The notes under the pieces are model-generated. The model ran no database searches and was not told where the DNA came from. It saw only the letters and a program-made list of their open reading frames with translations. The position numbers and the translations under genes are program-made. Positions 15,414 through 24,007 of a stretch of 64,000 nucleotides of DNA are shown here, one piece after another. Positions within the stretch are counted from its first letter, which is position 1. Each line of letters opens with the position of its first letter. The stretch comes from Methylovirgula sp963708155 (lineage in GTDB: Bacteria > Pseudomonadota > Alphaproteobacteria > Rhizobiales > Beijerinckiaceae). The DNA lies in NCBI GenBank assembly GCA_963708155.1, contig OY970183.1, positions 1,860,001 to 1,924,000 on the forward strand, given 5' to 3'.

Positions 15414-17402
15414 ATGGACACGCTGACCGCACATAGCCGCCTGGATTTTTCGCAGGCGGTCGGAGATCTCGGGCTGGAGCCCGCGATCGAGGTCGGCGGC
15501 CATCAGCGCAGTCCGCTCGACCGGCGGCGCGTTTCGATCCGCTGGTTTGGCGGCACGATCCTCACCGCCTTTGCCGGGGCGGCTCTCATCGGTGCGGCGA
15601 TTTACGCGGCGCTTGACCGTCAATCGAATTTTGCCGAGGCGCCGATGCCGGCGCTTGCCACCCATAAAGAGGCCGAGACGGGCATCAACCCAAGCAAGGG
15701 CGACCGGCTGGTCAAAGCCGTCGATATTATCGCCGACAAGCAGACCTATAACGCGCCGACGACGATCAAGGTCGGCGACAAGGAAGTCGTCCGCCTGCAT
15801 TCCTTCACCCATGTCGCGACGACTCTCCTGACGACGGAATCGGGCTTCGCCGACGAAGTCCCGCCCTACGATCCGCTGAAATTGCTGGCCGATGCGCGCA
15901 AGGCCGTCAATGAGCCTCTCGTCGCCGACCAGGGCGACGCGGATGTCTCCTTCACTGTCCACGACCTGCCGACCGACAGATTGTCGCCGACGGCGGTCTT
16001 GTCGCTGCCGGAGGTTCAGGCCCAGGTGGCCGAGGAGGTCAATTCGGACCAGACAGCCGGCGGCGACCACTTGTCATTGCCGCCGCAGCTTTTGCTGATG
16101 CGCACGAGCCGCGCCGGCATGTTCAGCGCATTGCCTTACGCCAACCCCAACGATCCGCTGTCCTCCTCGCCGTTCTCGCAGATCGAGGTACGGATGGTGC
16201 CGGAAAATGTCACCGTCGTGCCCCGCACCACGTCGTTGCAGCAGCCGACGGAGATGGAGGAGCGGCTCATCATCCTGCGCCACGGCCAGACGCTGGAGGA
16301 AGCGTTGCACGGGGCCGGCATCGACGATGCGACGGCGGCGCAGGTCGCCAATGCCTTTGCGCCCAAGCCGGGCGAACCGGCGGTGCCCGAGGGCCGGCGG
16401 CTCAAATTGCTGATGGCCGATCTCAACGGATCCGGCAATGGCCAGACGTTGGCGCGGCTCTCGGTCTATAACGACGAGACGCTGGAAACGACGATCGCGA
16501 TCACCGATACCGGCAATTACGTGCGTGTCGCGAATAACGATGAGGACGCCGACGAGAAGCCCGCCGCGGCCAATAATGACACGGACGAAGGCGGCATGCG
16601 GCTTTACGATTCGCTGTACGAGACCGCGCTCAAGCAGAACATTCCCAAGCCGGTCATCGACGATCTCGTGCGCATCTTCGCCAACGACGTCGATTTTCAG
16701 CGCCCGGTGACGGGCGGCGATTCCTTTGAGGCTTTCTACGACAATGGTGCGGAGGGGGAGCAACGTGACGAGCTGCTTTACGCCTCCATCATCGCCCGCA
16801 ATGAAACCTATCGCTATTACCGTTTCCAGACGCCGGACGACGGCCTCCTCGATTTCTATGACCGGAACGGCAAGTCGTCGCGCAAATTCCTAATCCGCAC
16901 GCCGATCGTTGGGGCGCGCGAAACTTCGCCCTTCGGCATGCGGTTTCATCCGATCCTCGGCTATACCCGGATGCATACGGGCGTCGACTGGGCGGCGCCG
17001 ATCGGCACGCCGATCTTTGCCGCCGGCAATGGCGTCATTGAATCAGCGGGTTGGGACTCGGGTTACGGCCGGCGCATCGTGCTTCAGCATGCTAACGGTT
17101 ATATGACGACCTACAACCATATGTCGGGGTTTGCCCGCGGCATTGCCAATGGCGTGCACGTGCGGCAGGGCCAGGTGATCGGCTATTTGGGCGAAAGCGG
17201 CCTCGCGACGGGGCCGCACCTTCACTATGAGGTTCTCGTCAACGGCCATTTCGTCGACCCGATGCGGGTGCGGCTGGCCCGGACACGGGAATTCGACGGC
17301 AAGATGCTCGCCGCGTTCAAGCGCGAGCGCGATCGTATCGATGCGCTGATCGCCAGGGCGCCGAACAGCACCGCTTTCAACACCGTCCGCGAGGACAAAT
17401 AG
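15414..17402 (+). CDS. M23 family metallopeptidase, membrane-anchored
   Basis: A 662-residue inner-membrane-anchored peptidoglycan hydrolase or hydrolase-like scaffold. A transmembrane helix lies at about residues 44-66 (GGTILTAFAGAALIGAAIYA). A long periplasmic region follows, with a LysM/OapA-like segment around LRHGQTLEEALHGAGIDDA. The LytM (M23) domain is at about 500-610: SPFGMRFHPILGYTRMHTGV(D) gives the H-x(n)-D zinc ligands and GPHLHYEV the H-x-H. All zinc ligands are present, so it should be an active endopeptidase of cross-linked peptides. This long form is typical of Rhizobiales. The ATG at 15414 follows a GAGGGGA ribosome site. Transcribed towards two ParA-like genes. Confidence 0.92.
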   Translation: MDTLTAHSRLDFSQAVGDLGLEPAIEVGGHQRSPLDRRRVSIRWFGGTILTAFAGAALIGAAIYAALDRQSNFAEAPMPALATHKEAETGINPSKGDRLVKAVDIIADKQTYNAPTTIKVGDKEVVRLHSFTHVATTLLTTESGFADEVPPYDPLKLLADARKAVNEPLVADQGDADVSFTVHDLPTDRLSPTAVLSLPEVQAQVAEEVNSDQTAGGDHLSLPPQLLLMRTSRAGMFSALPYANPNDPLSSSPFSQIEVRMVPENVTVVPRTTSLQQPTEMEERLIILRHGQTLEEALHGAGIDDATAAQVANAFAPKPGEPAVPEGRRLKLLMADLNGSGNGQTLARLSVYNDETLETTIAITDTGNYVRVANNDEDADEKPAAANNDTDEGGMRLYDSLYETALKQNIPKPVIDDLVRIFANDVDFQRPVTGGDSFEAFYDNGAEGEQRDELLYASIIARNETYRYYRFQTPDDGLLDFYDRNGKSSRKFLIRTPIVGARETSPFGMRFHPILGYTRMHTGVDWAAPIGTPIFAAGNGVIESAGWDSGYGRRIVLQHANGYMTTYNHMSGFARGIANGVHVRQGQVIGYLGESGLATGPHLHYEVLVNGHFVDPMRVRLARTREFDGKMLAAFKRERDRIDALIARAPNSTAFNTVREDK

Positions 17403-17474
17403 CATCGTCCCTTACTGCATTCCTGAGAATTTCGCTCTGTTTGCGCCCTCGCGAAAGTACGCTATATCGGCAGT

Positions 17475-18320
17475 ATGGCGCGCAACCCGAAGCACATAAG
17501 ACGTGCGGCCCGGACGGCCCAGTCACGGCTGCCGAAAACCGCGCCGCGGGCAAAGGAAGTCGCGCAGACCGCTGGGATGGGGCACAATCAGATGAAGCCG
17601 ACGCTGATCATGGTTGGGGCGGACAAAGGCGGGGTCGGCAAAACGACCGTCGCGCGCGCGCTTCTCGATTATCTCGCCAGCAACAATGTCATCGTCCGCG
17701 CCTTCGATACCGAGACGCCGCGCGGGACATTGCAGCGCTTCCATCCCGAGATCACCCAGGTCGTCGATATCAATCAGACGCCGGACCAGATGCGTATTCT
17801 CGATACGCTCAATACCTCGCAGGTGAAAGTGTCTCTCATCGACACCCGCGCCGGCGCGCTGGCCTCCAGCCTTGCGGCGCTCCGCGATGTCGGCTTTCTC
17901 GATGCGGCGAAAGCGGGCGAGTTCAACTTCGTCCTGTTCCATATTCTCGGCCCCTCGATCGCCTCGCTTTCAGAAATCAGCGAAACGGCGCCCTTTGTCA
18001 CCGACGCGCATTATTTCCTCGTCAAGAATTACGTCAACAACTCGACTTTCTTCGATTGGGATCCGGCGACGTTGCAGACCTATTTCGGCAAGGTGAAGAA
18101 CGCCAGCGAGGTGACGATCCCGAAGCTCAATGCGATGGCCTATGAGCAGGTGGAGCTCGCCGGCACGCCTTTGTCCACCTTTATTGCCGACAAGACGGCG
18201 TCGGGCGAACCGGCGAACCATTCTTTCACTCTGCGTGGCTACGTGCGTACATGGCAAAACAAGAACGCGGAAGAATTCGACCGAATCCGCTTGCTCGATC
18301 TCATCAACGGCCGGGCCTGA
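17475..18320 (+). CDS. ParA/MinD-like P-loop ATPase (first of a pair)
   Basis: A 281-residue protein. A basic N-terminal tail (~40 residues) precedes the deviant Walker A motif KGGVGKTT (51-58) with the signature lysine of ParA/MinD ATPases. A Walker A' / switch-type Asp is in VRAFDTETPRGTL and the Walker B-like strand is KVSLIDTRAG. Canonical ParA partition proteins are longer, and no parB or parS-like site is adjacent; nor is there minC/minE. Residues ~150-281 are unlike ParA and may define a separate subfamily. ATG 17592 (MKPTLIMVGADKGG) is an alternative start. It follows the M23 gene by 70 bases and is followed 43 bases later by a second, related ATPase. Confidence 0.75.
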   Translation: MARNPKHIRRAARTAQSRLPKTAPRAKEVAQTAGMGHNQMKPTLIMVGADKGGVGKTTVARALLDYLASNNVIVRAFDTETPRGTLQRFHPEITQVVDINQTPDQMRILDTLNTSQVKVSLIDTRAGALASSLAALRDVGFLDAAKAGEFNFVLFHILGPSIASLSEISETAPFVTDAHYFLVKNYVNNSTFFDWDPATLQTYFGKVKNASEVTIPKLNAMAYEQVELAGTPLSTFIADKTASGEPANHSFTLRGYVRTWQNKNAEEFDRIRLLDLINGRA

Positions 18321-18363
18321 TCTTCAGGTCTCACGCACGGCGCTTTTGGATGGCCGTCGGACA

Positions 18364-19065
18364 ATGACGGCTCGGACATTCGTCTTTATCGTCTGTTCGC
18401 TCTCCGGCCGCGTCGGCAAGACGACGACGGCGCGCCTGCTTGGCGATTATTATCTCGCCAGCCGCCGCAGTTTCCGCGGCTTCGATACCGACGCGCACGA
18501 GCCGGATTTCGCGTTGCGCTTTTCCGAGCGCGTCGCCATCGCCGATCTCAATACAATTCAGGGCCAGATGGCGCTGATCGATCCGTTGCTCGCCGACGAC
18601 GGTGTGCCGAAGATCGTCGATCTCTGGCATCGCACGCTGGAGCCCTTCTTCGCCGTCATCGACAATACCGGCTTTGTCGCCGAGGCGGTGACGCGCGGCG
18701 TCGAGCCGATCCTGCTCTATGTCGATGATGGCACGCCGCGGACGGCGGACGTCACCGCGAGGATCGCGGAACGTTATCCCGACCTGCGGCTTATCCTCGT
18801 CGAGAACGAAATCGTGGAGCGCGAGGCCGCGACCGAGCCAGGGGTGCTGACCGCGCATAGCTTCAGGATCGGCAAGCTCGATCCGACCTTGCGGGCGACG
18901 ATCAACGATCCGGGCTTCTCGCTCTCGCAATTCATGCTCGCGCCGCCGGCCGATATGTCGATCGTGCTGCGCGCCGCCCTGCGCGAATGGGTCTGGCGGA
19001 TCTTCTCGCAGTTCAAGAGCTTCGAGCTTCGGATGACGCTGAGCGAGACAGAGCACCTCGGCTGA
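18364..19065 (+). CDS. ParA-like ATPase with altered Walker A (second of a pair)
   Basis: A 233-residue protein starting MTARTFVFIVCSLSGRVGKT. The P-loop SGRVGKTT (residues 14-21) keeps the catalytic GKTT but has Ser in place of the signature lysine and Arg in place of the second Gly of KGGVGKTT. Next come RGFDTDAHEPDFALRF (switch I Asp) and FFAVIDNTGFVAEAV (Walker B-like). It shares length and layout with the preceding gene and is probably a diverged duplicate; the loss of the signature lysine suggests that it cannot contact a partner's ATP in the same way, or works as the heterodimer partner. An upstream in-frame extension exists, but ATG 18364 begins the conserved strand. Function unknown. 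Confidence 0.72.
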   Translation: MTARTFVFIVCSLSGRVGKTTTARLLGDYYLASRRSFRGFDTDAHEPDFALRFSERVAIADLNTIQGQMALIDPLLADDGVPKIVDLWHRTLEPFFAVIDNTGFVAEAVTRGVEPILLYVDDGTPRTADVTARIAERYPDLRLILVENEIVEREAATEPGVLTAHSFRIGKLDPTLRATINDPGFSLSQFMLAPPADMSIVLRAALREWVWRIFSQFKSFELRMTLSETEHLG

Positions 19066-19227
19066 TCTCGCCGGCGGATTCTCACCCAATCCTTTGTTGC
19101 CCAAACCTTTGCGCGGAGGCATCGGCCTTGCGTGGCGTGAGGTGGAAGGGTGGCCTGCGTCCCGCTCCGGTACGGAATTGGGTCGCACAGACCCACAGTC
19201 GCCGCACCGTGAGAGAATTCGGGACGA

Positions 19228-20361
19228 ATGTCTCAGCCTGCCACCGAAAAGTCGCGCATCGCCTGGGTCGATTACGCCAAGGGCTTCTGCATCGTCATGG
19301 TGGTGATGATGCATTCGACGCTCGGCACCGGCAAGGCGATGGGCGGCGAAGGCTTCCTGCATGAAGTCGTCACCTTCGCCAAGCCGTTCCGGATGCCCGA
19401 TTTCTTCCTGATCGCCGGGCTTTTTCTTGGGCAGACGATCGCGCGCGACTGGCGCGTATTTCTCGATCGCAAGGTCGTCCATTTCGCCTATTTCTTCGTT
19501 TTGTGGCTCGCCATCCAGGTGGTGGTCAAGAACGCCGCCGATGGCCCGCGTGCGGTGGCCGAGCAGTTCGCCTTCGGCCTCATCGAACCACTCGGAACCC
19601 TCTGGTTCATCTATCTGCTGCCGATCTTCTTCGTTACGACCAAGCTCTTGCGGCGCGTTCCCTGGCCACTGGTGTTCCTCGCGGCAGCGCTGCTCGAGAC
19701 GGCGCGCGTGACGACAGGCTGGACCGTCATCGACGAGTTCTGCTCGCGCTACGTCTATTTCTACACGGGCTATGTGTTCTCGGGCGCCTTCTTCGCGCTG
19801 GCGGCCTGGGTGGGTAGACATCAAATCGCGGCGGGTGTCAGCCTCGCGGCATGGGCCATCGTTGAAGGGCTCGCGACCTTTGTTCCGGCCCCGCTCGGCG
19901 CGCCGAACTTCGCCGCTCTGCCGCTGCTGAGCCTCGTTGCGGGTTTTGCCGGCGCGAGCGCCGTGGTTGCCGGTGCGGTGCTTCTGTCGGAGGCATCGTG
20001 GACTCAATGGCTGCGCTCTTGCGGGCGCAATTCGATCGTCATCTATCTGGCGTTTTTCCTGCCCATGGCGGCGACGCGGACGCTGATCGCACGAACGGGC
20101 ATCATCACCGATATCGGAATTGCCTCGACGCTCGTGACGTTCGCCGGCGTCAGTTTTCCGCTATTGCTCTATGCGCTGGTACGGAACACGCCGCTGAAGT
20201 TTCTCTTCGCGCGTCCGGCGATGTTCCGGCTCGAGATCCCGGCAAAAAGCCCCGGATACGAAAAAGGCGGAGAGGATGCCTCTCCGCCCTCGCGCGCTTT
20301 CCGGCCAGAGGGCTGGCCGATAAGAAATCGCGCCGATTCAAAACATTGGGGCCTGTTCTGA
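19228..20361 (+). CDS. membrane acyltransferase (acyltransferase 3 family)
   Basis: A 377-residue polytopic protein with about ten transmembrane helices. The start SRIAWVDYAKGFCIVMVVMM is the typical acyltransferase-3 opening (R-x3-D-x2-K/R-G), and the helix-1 His/Glu-type region continues MHSTLG. FRMPDFFLIAGLFLG and GTLWFIYLLPIFF are further family segments. Such enzymes move acetyl or other acyl groups onto periplasmic glucans, O-antigen or peptidoglycan. The last ~35 residues (after RLEIPAKSPG) are encoded by a terminator stem and an intergenic repeat rather than by family sequence, so the natural stop may have been lost or the tail is opportunistic. Acceptor unknown. Confidence 0.85.
   Translation: MSQPATEKSRIAWVDYAKGFCIVMVVMMHSTLGTGKAMGGEGFLHEVVTFAKPFRMPDFFLIAGLFLGQTIARDWRVFLDRKVVHFAYFFVLWLAIQVVVKNAADGPRAVAEQFAFGLIEPLGTLWFIYLLPIFFVTTKLLRRVPWPLVFLAAALLETARVTTGWTVIDEFCSRYVYFYTGYVFSGAFFALAAWVGRHQIAAGVSLAAWAIVEGLATFVPAPLGAPNFAALPLLSLVAGFAGASAVVAGAVLLSEASWTQWLRSCGRNSIVIYLAFFLPMAATRTLIARTGIITDIGIASTLVTFAGVSFPLLLYALVRNTPLKFLFARPAMFRLEIPAKSPGYEKGGEDASPPSRAFRPEGWPIRNRADSKHWGLF
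20261..20288 (-). terminator. intrinsic terminator for the downstream decarboxylase gene
   Basis: On the minus strand the stem ggcggagagg/cctctccgcc (20266-20288, three-base loop) is followed by TTTTT (20265-20261). It lies ~120 bases past the stop of the decarboxylase gene at 20408. It is inside the annotated 3' end of the convergent acyltransferase frame. Confidence 0.75.
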
Positions 20362-20397
20362 TCGGAAAAGTCATGCAACTTTTCCGGAACACGCTCC
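20292..20397. repeat. dispersed composite palindromic repeat, copy 1
   Basis: This block is closely similar to 34977-35090: it shares gcgcgctttc, the gcgccNattcaaaac part and a palindrome (20349-20396) with core cggaaaagt-catgca-acttttccg flanked by ..tgttc/gaacacgctc. In copy 1 one outer arm is partly decayed. A distant relative of the palindrome is at 27518-27552. It resembles the abundant REP-like intergenic palindromes of Rhizobiales. It supplies the last codons of the acyltransferase frame. Confidence 0.75.
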
Positions 20398-20407
20398 AAC
20401 GAGCCGC

Positions 20408-21538
20408 TCAGATCACGTAAGACTTCAGAGGCGGAAAGCCATTGAAGCCGACGGCTGAATAGGTCGTCGTATAGGCGCCGGTGCCCTCGATCAGCACTTT
20501 CGCGCCGATTTCGAGGCTGAGCGGGAGCGGATAGGGCTCCTTCTCGTACAGCACATCGACCGAGTCGCAGGACGGCCCGGCGATGACGCAAGGCTCCATC
20601 GCGTCGTCGTCATAGGTAGTGCGGATCGGATAGCGGATCATCTCGTCCATCGTCTCGGCAAGTCCATTGAACTTGCCGATGTCGAGATAGACCCAGCGCA
20701 TCTTGTCGTCGTCCGACTTCTTCGAGATCAGCACCACCTCGGCCTCGATCACGCCGGCATTGCCGACCATGCCGCGGCCCGGCTCGATGATCGTCTCCGG
20801 GATGCGGTTGCCGAAATGCTTGCGCAGCGCCCGGAAGATCGCCTGGCCATAGGCCTTCACCGCCGGAACATCGCGCAGATATTTCGTCGGGAAGCCGCCG
20901 CCGAGGTTGACCATTTGCAGGTTGATGCCGCGCTCGGCGAGATCCCGGAAGATCGCCGCCGAAGCCTTCAGCGCCGCGTCCCAGCTCTTCGGGTTGCGCT
21001 GCTGCGAGCCGACGTGGAACGACAGTCCGTAGGCGACGAGCCCCAGGCGATGGGCGTGCTCAAGCACGCGCGCGGCCATCTCGGGCACGCAGCCGAACTT
21101 GCGCGACAGCGGCCACTCGGCACCGTCGCCGGCGCAGAGGATGCGGCAGAAGACCTTGGCGCCGGGCGCAGCCCGCGCGATCTTCTCGACCTCGGCTTCG
21201 CAATCGACCGCGAAGAGGCGCACGCCGAGCGCATAGGCGCGGGCGATGTCACGCTCCTTCTTGATCGTGTTGCCGAAGCTGATCCGGTCGGGCGTCGCGC
21301 CTGCGGCCAGCGCCTGCTCGATTTCGACCACGGAAGCCGTGTCGAAAGACGAGCCGAGGCGGGCCAGCAGATCGAGCACCTGCGGGTCGGGATTGGCCTT
21401 GACGGCGTAGAAGACGCGCGTGTCCGGCAGGGCCTTGGCGAAGGCCATGTAGTTGTCGCGCACGACTTCGAGATCGAGCACCAGGCAGGGCCCGTCCTCT
21501 CGTCGGTTACGCAGGAATTCAATGATACGATCGGTCAT
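20408..21538 (-). CDS. ornithine/lysine-type decarboxylase (fold type III PLP enzyme)
   Basis: A 376-residue enzyme of the alanine-racemase fold group. K47 in RVFYAVKANPDPQVL binds PLP. The family segments HVGSQQRNPKSW, NLGGGFPTKY, EPGRGMVGNAG and the C-terminal active-site GPSCDSVDVLYE (Cys) and GAYTTTYSAVGFNGF are all present. It decarboxylates ornithine (or lysine) to putrescine (or cadaverine), feeding polyamine synthesis; the sequence resembles the bacterial ODC/LDC clade typical of alphaproteobacteria. I chose the ATG giving MTDRIIEFLRNRR; the longer frame to 21640 adds Ser/Ala-rich spacer. A strong terminator lies downstream. Confidence 0.93.
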   Translation of the reverse strand: MTDRIIEFLRNRREDGPCLVLDLEVVRDNYMAFAKALPDTRVFYAVKANPDPQVLDLLARLGSSFDTASVVEIEQALAAGATPDRISFGNTIKKERDIARAYALGVRLFAVDCEAEVEKIARAAPGAKVFCRILCAGDGAEWPLSRKFGCVPEMAARVLEHAHRLGLVAYGLSFHVGSQQRNPKSWDAALKASAAIFRDLAERGINLQMVNLGGGFPTKYLRDVPAVKAYGQAIFRALRKHFGNRIPETIIEPGRGMVGNAGVIEAEVVLISKKSDDDKMRWVYLDIGKFNGLAETMDEMIRYPIRTTYDDDAMEPCVIAGPSCDSVDVLYEKEPYPLPLSLEIGAKVLIEGTGAYTTTYSAVGFNGFPPLKSYVI

Positions 21539-22308
21539 CGCGGCATCCCCTCGAAGCGCGGCACACCGCGCAGAAGCGAAACAAGCTTGGGATGATGACG
21601 AAGGAGGATTCCGGCGCATTGTGGAGACGCCGCCGTTCACCGCTCCGTCATCGCTGACCGACGCCGCGCGAGATAACCCGTGCTGCGAAAGTCAGATGCT
21701 GCGCCGTTGGCTATGCAGGCGATGCGGCAAAGCTGCCGCCGTAACCGTCATAGCCTTCGCTTGGATTGGGAATGGAGTCCCGTTCCGCACGCCCGGCAAG
21801 ATAGACTAGCCTCTTCGGTAAGCCAGTTTTGGAAGCTGGCAGAGACGAAAAAGCCCGGTCCGTCGTTGCTTTAAGTCGTGTCCCCCGTTTGGCGGGGTTC
21901 ACCGGTTCGCTCCGGCTGCCGATTTTTGGTGGCGGTTAACCGGCCTCTTGTCCGGATCCCCGCCAATCGACACACGACCACAGGCACGTGCGATTTGGGC
22001 AAGGCAACAAATAAGAAGATTCGCACGTTTTACAAGAACTATTTTGGGTTCGGCACCAACTCGTCCGCAACCGTGCCCCCGGCGCCGTCACATTACGCAG
22101 GGGCGGGCCGGGCGCTTTCGGCCACGCCGCCGGGTCCCGCGGCGGCGACGATGCAATTCGTTCAGCGATTTTTAAGCATGCGCAAAATGATGCTCATGGA
22201 TTGTCTGCCCTGCGTTGTTTCTTCTCTTCTCGATTGCTGAGGGCTGGTAGCGTTGACTGTGCGCGGCGGCAGTCTCAAATTCCTTCGCCCAAACTTCGAG
22301 GAAACCTC
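21539..22308. other. intergenic region between divergent genes
   Basis: About 770 bases between the decarboxylase (minus) and the RDD protein gene (plus), which are divergent. No frame has family features. The stretch is mixed in composition, with AT-rich parts around 22000-22050 (aaataagaagattcgcacg) and 22165-22200. Both promoters must lie here. I found no clear operator or RNA gene. Confidence 0.35.
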
Positions 22309-23022
22309 ATGGCGTCGGAAAACGTGCCGCCGAAACATCCGTTCGAAACGAACTGGTACGTGCAGGCGCCCGCGCAGGCACTGGGACCGCTGACCGGCTA
22401 CGTGCTCAAGGACATGATCGCCAGGGCCGAGATCGGCCGCGACACCAATATCGCCGAGGTCGGTGCAACGGAATGGACGCGGCTCTCCGAAGTGCCCGCC
22501 TTTGCCGCGTTGCTGCCGCCGGTTGCGCCGGGCGCCGAGGCGCTGGGTCTTGGCGCCGGCGCGCAATTTGCGGGGTTTTGGATCAGGCTCCTCGCTTACA
22601 TCATCGACGCGCTTGTGATGGAGGCCATCGCGCTTTTCGCAGGCATCGTGCTCGGCATTATCCTGGTCGTGACAGGGCTCTCCGGTGCGGCGGGGCTTCC
22701 GCAAGCCGGCCAACATCATTCCTTGCCGCCGGTTTTCACCATCGTATTCTGGACCGTCGGCCTCGCCGTGGTGATCGCCTACAATGTCTATTTCAACAGC
22801 GGCAAATGGCAGGCGACGCCGGGCAAGCGGCTGCTCGGCCTGCATCTCGTCACCGTCAGCGGCGAGCCGGTCAGCGGTTGGCTGGCCTTCGGTCGCTGGG
22901 CTGGCTACATCCTCGACGGCCTCACTCTCGATATCGGCTTCCTGATGATTGCCTGGACGCGCGAGAAGACCGGCTTGCACGACCTCCTCTGCGGCACGCG
23001 CGTCGTCTACGGCAAGCTTTAG
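22309..23022 (+). CDS. RDD family membrane protein with N-terminal GYF_2 domain
   Basis: A 237-residue protein. Residues ~10-65 form a GYF_2-type domain (NWYVQAPAQALGPLTGYVLK with W-Y-V, G-P and a later W), a small module thought to bind proline-rich peptides. Then an RDD domain with three to four membrane helices: FAGFWIRLLAYIIDALVMEA (R and D of the R-D-D name), YNVYFNSGKWQATPGKRLLG and ILDGLTLDIGFLMIAWT, ending KTGLHDLLCGTRVVY. GYF-RDD fusions are frequent in Proteobacteria; the transported or sensed molecule is unknown. The ATG giving MASENVPPKHPFETNWYVQA is used because it follows a GAGGAAA site. Confidence 0.88.
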   Translation: MASENVPPKHPFETNWYVQAPAQALGPLTGYVLKDMIARAEIGRDTNIAEVGATEWTRLSEVPAFAALLPPVAPGAEALGLGAGAQFAGFWIRLLAYIIDALVMEAIALFAGIVLGIILVVTGLSGAAGLPQAGQHHSLPPVFTIVFWTVGLAVVIAYNVYFNSGKWQATPGKRLLGLHLVTVSGEPVSGWLAFGRWAGYILDGLTLDIGFLMIAWTREKTGLHDLLCGTRVVYGKL

Positions 23023-23026
23023 CTGC

Positions 23027-23837
23027 TTAGCTCTTCTCCGGCCCCTGGCCCAGGCGGGCGAGATCGAAGGCCTCAATATCCTGCAGGAGTTCGATGAAGG
23101 CGGTGACGCCATAGTCGGCCGAGGCTTCGCCCTTTTCCGCCGTCGCGGCGGTGGCGTTGCCCATCGCACCGGCGGGAGAGAGGTCTTCCGTCATCCAGCC
23201 GAAGCCGGTCGGGCGGCCGGCGCGCAGCCAGGTGAAATCGCTTTCGATCGCCGCCGCGGCAGACTCGAAATTCTCGCGCTCGTTCTCGCGCACGAGGTCA
23301 GGCCGGAAATTCAGCATCAGCGAGGTCTCGACATCGCCGGCATGAATGCCGTGCTTCAATTCGTCCTCGGAGAAGAGTCCGTCGGGGTATCCGAAACGAT
23401 GCCAGGTCGCCTTGACGGCGAGCAGACCATGCCGGGCGCGCAAATCCTGCGCGACCACGTCGAGCAAAGGTACATTGCCGCCGTGCGAATTGAGCAGCAC
23501 GAGCTTGCGCAGGCCCGGCGCGGGCGACGCTGGCGCCGATCTCGTTGAGGACTGCGATCAGGCTCGCCGGCGAAAGGCTCAGCGTGCCGGGGTAGTTCTC
23601 GTGCTCGGTCGAAACGCCGATCGCCTGAATTGGCAGGAACAGCACCGGCAGGCCGTCCGGCAGCCGTTCGACGACGCGGTCGATGTAGCCCTGCATCAGC
23701 AGAAGATCGACGCCGAGCGGCAGATGCGGCCCATGCTGCTCGACGGCGGCGACGGGCAGCACCGCAATCGCGTCCTCGATCTCGGGCGCCTGAAAATCGC
23801 GCCAGGTCAGTTCCGCCCAAAATCGCGTCGGCAGCAT
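23027..23837 (-). CDS. creatininase (creatinine amidohydrolase) family protein, one frameshift
   Basis: The N-terminal half reads MLPTRFWAELTWRDFQAPEI, VLPVAAVEQHGPHLPLGVDL (metal-binding E-x-H-x2-H-x2-x4-D) and GVSTEHENYPGTLSLS. The frame breaks near 23520; removing one G from 'ggg' continues as LRKLVLLNSHGGNVPLLDVV, then HAGDVETSLML (E-T-S metal ligand), SPAGAMGNATAATAEKGE. All metal-ligand motifs survive, and length is ~270 codons plus one base. The family includes creatininase, MftE and FAPy deformylase, so the substrate is open. It is divergent from an NMT1-type ABC importer, which may bring in the compound that it hydrolyses (inference). Confidence 0.85.
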
Positions 23838-24007
23838 ATGTCTCGGCCCGCCCGGCTCAACGAATTGTGCATGAACTTTTCGGGACATGCAGGAGGTGTA
23901 GGGAGTCTAATAGGCCCCATAGCTGGCTGCCGGGCAAGCCCTTGCATCGCAGCCCCGTCCGGGCGAAACATGCGCGCGGGCAGGCGGCGGCGCGGCAGAG
24001 CTGGAAT

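Noticed and set aside
15414..17402. Possible OapA/LysM-only protein instead of M23 peptidase
   Set aside because: The C-terminal domain keeps all M23 zinc ligands, so peptidase is the better call.
18331..20007. 558-codon open frame on the minus strand across the second ATPase and acyltransferase genes
   Set aside because: Highly charged low-complexity translation without motif or ribosome site; it opposes two well-supported genes.
21878..22240. 120-codon plus-strand frame in the gap before the RDD gene
   Set aside because: Mixed composition, no ribosome site, no motif, overlaps the likely divergent promoter region.
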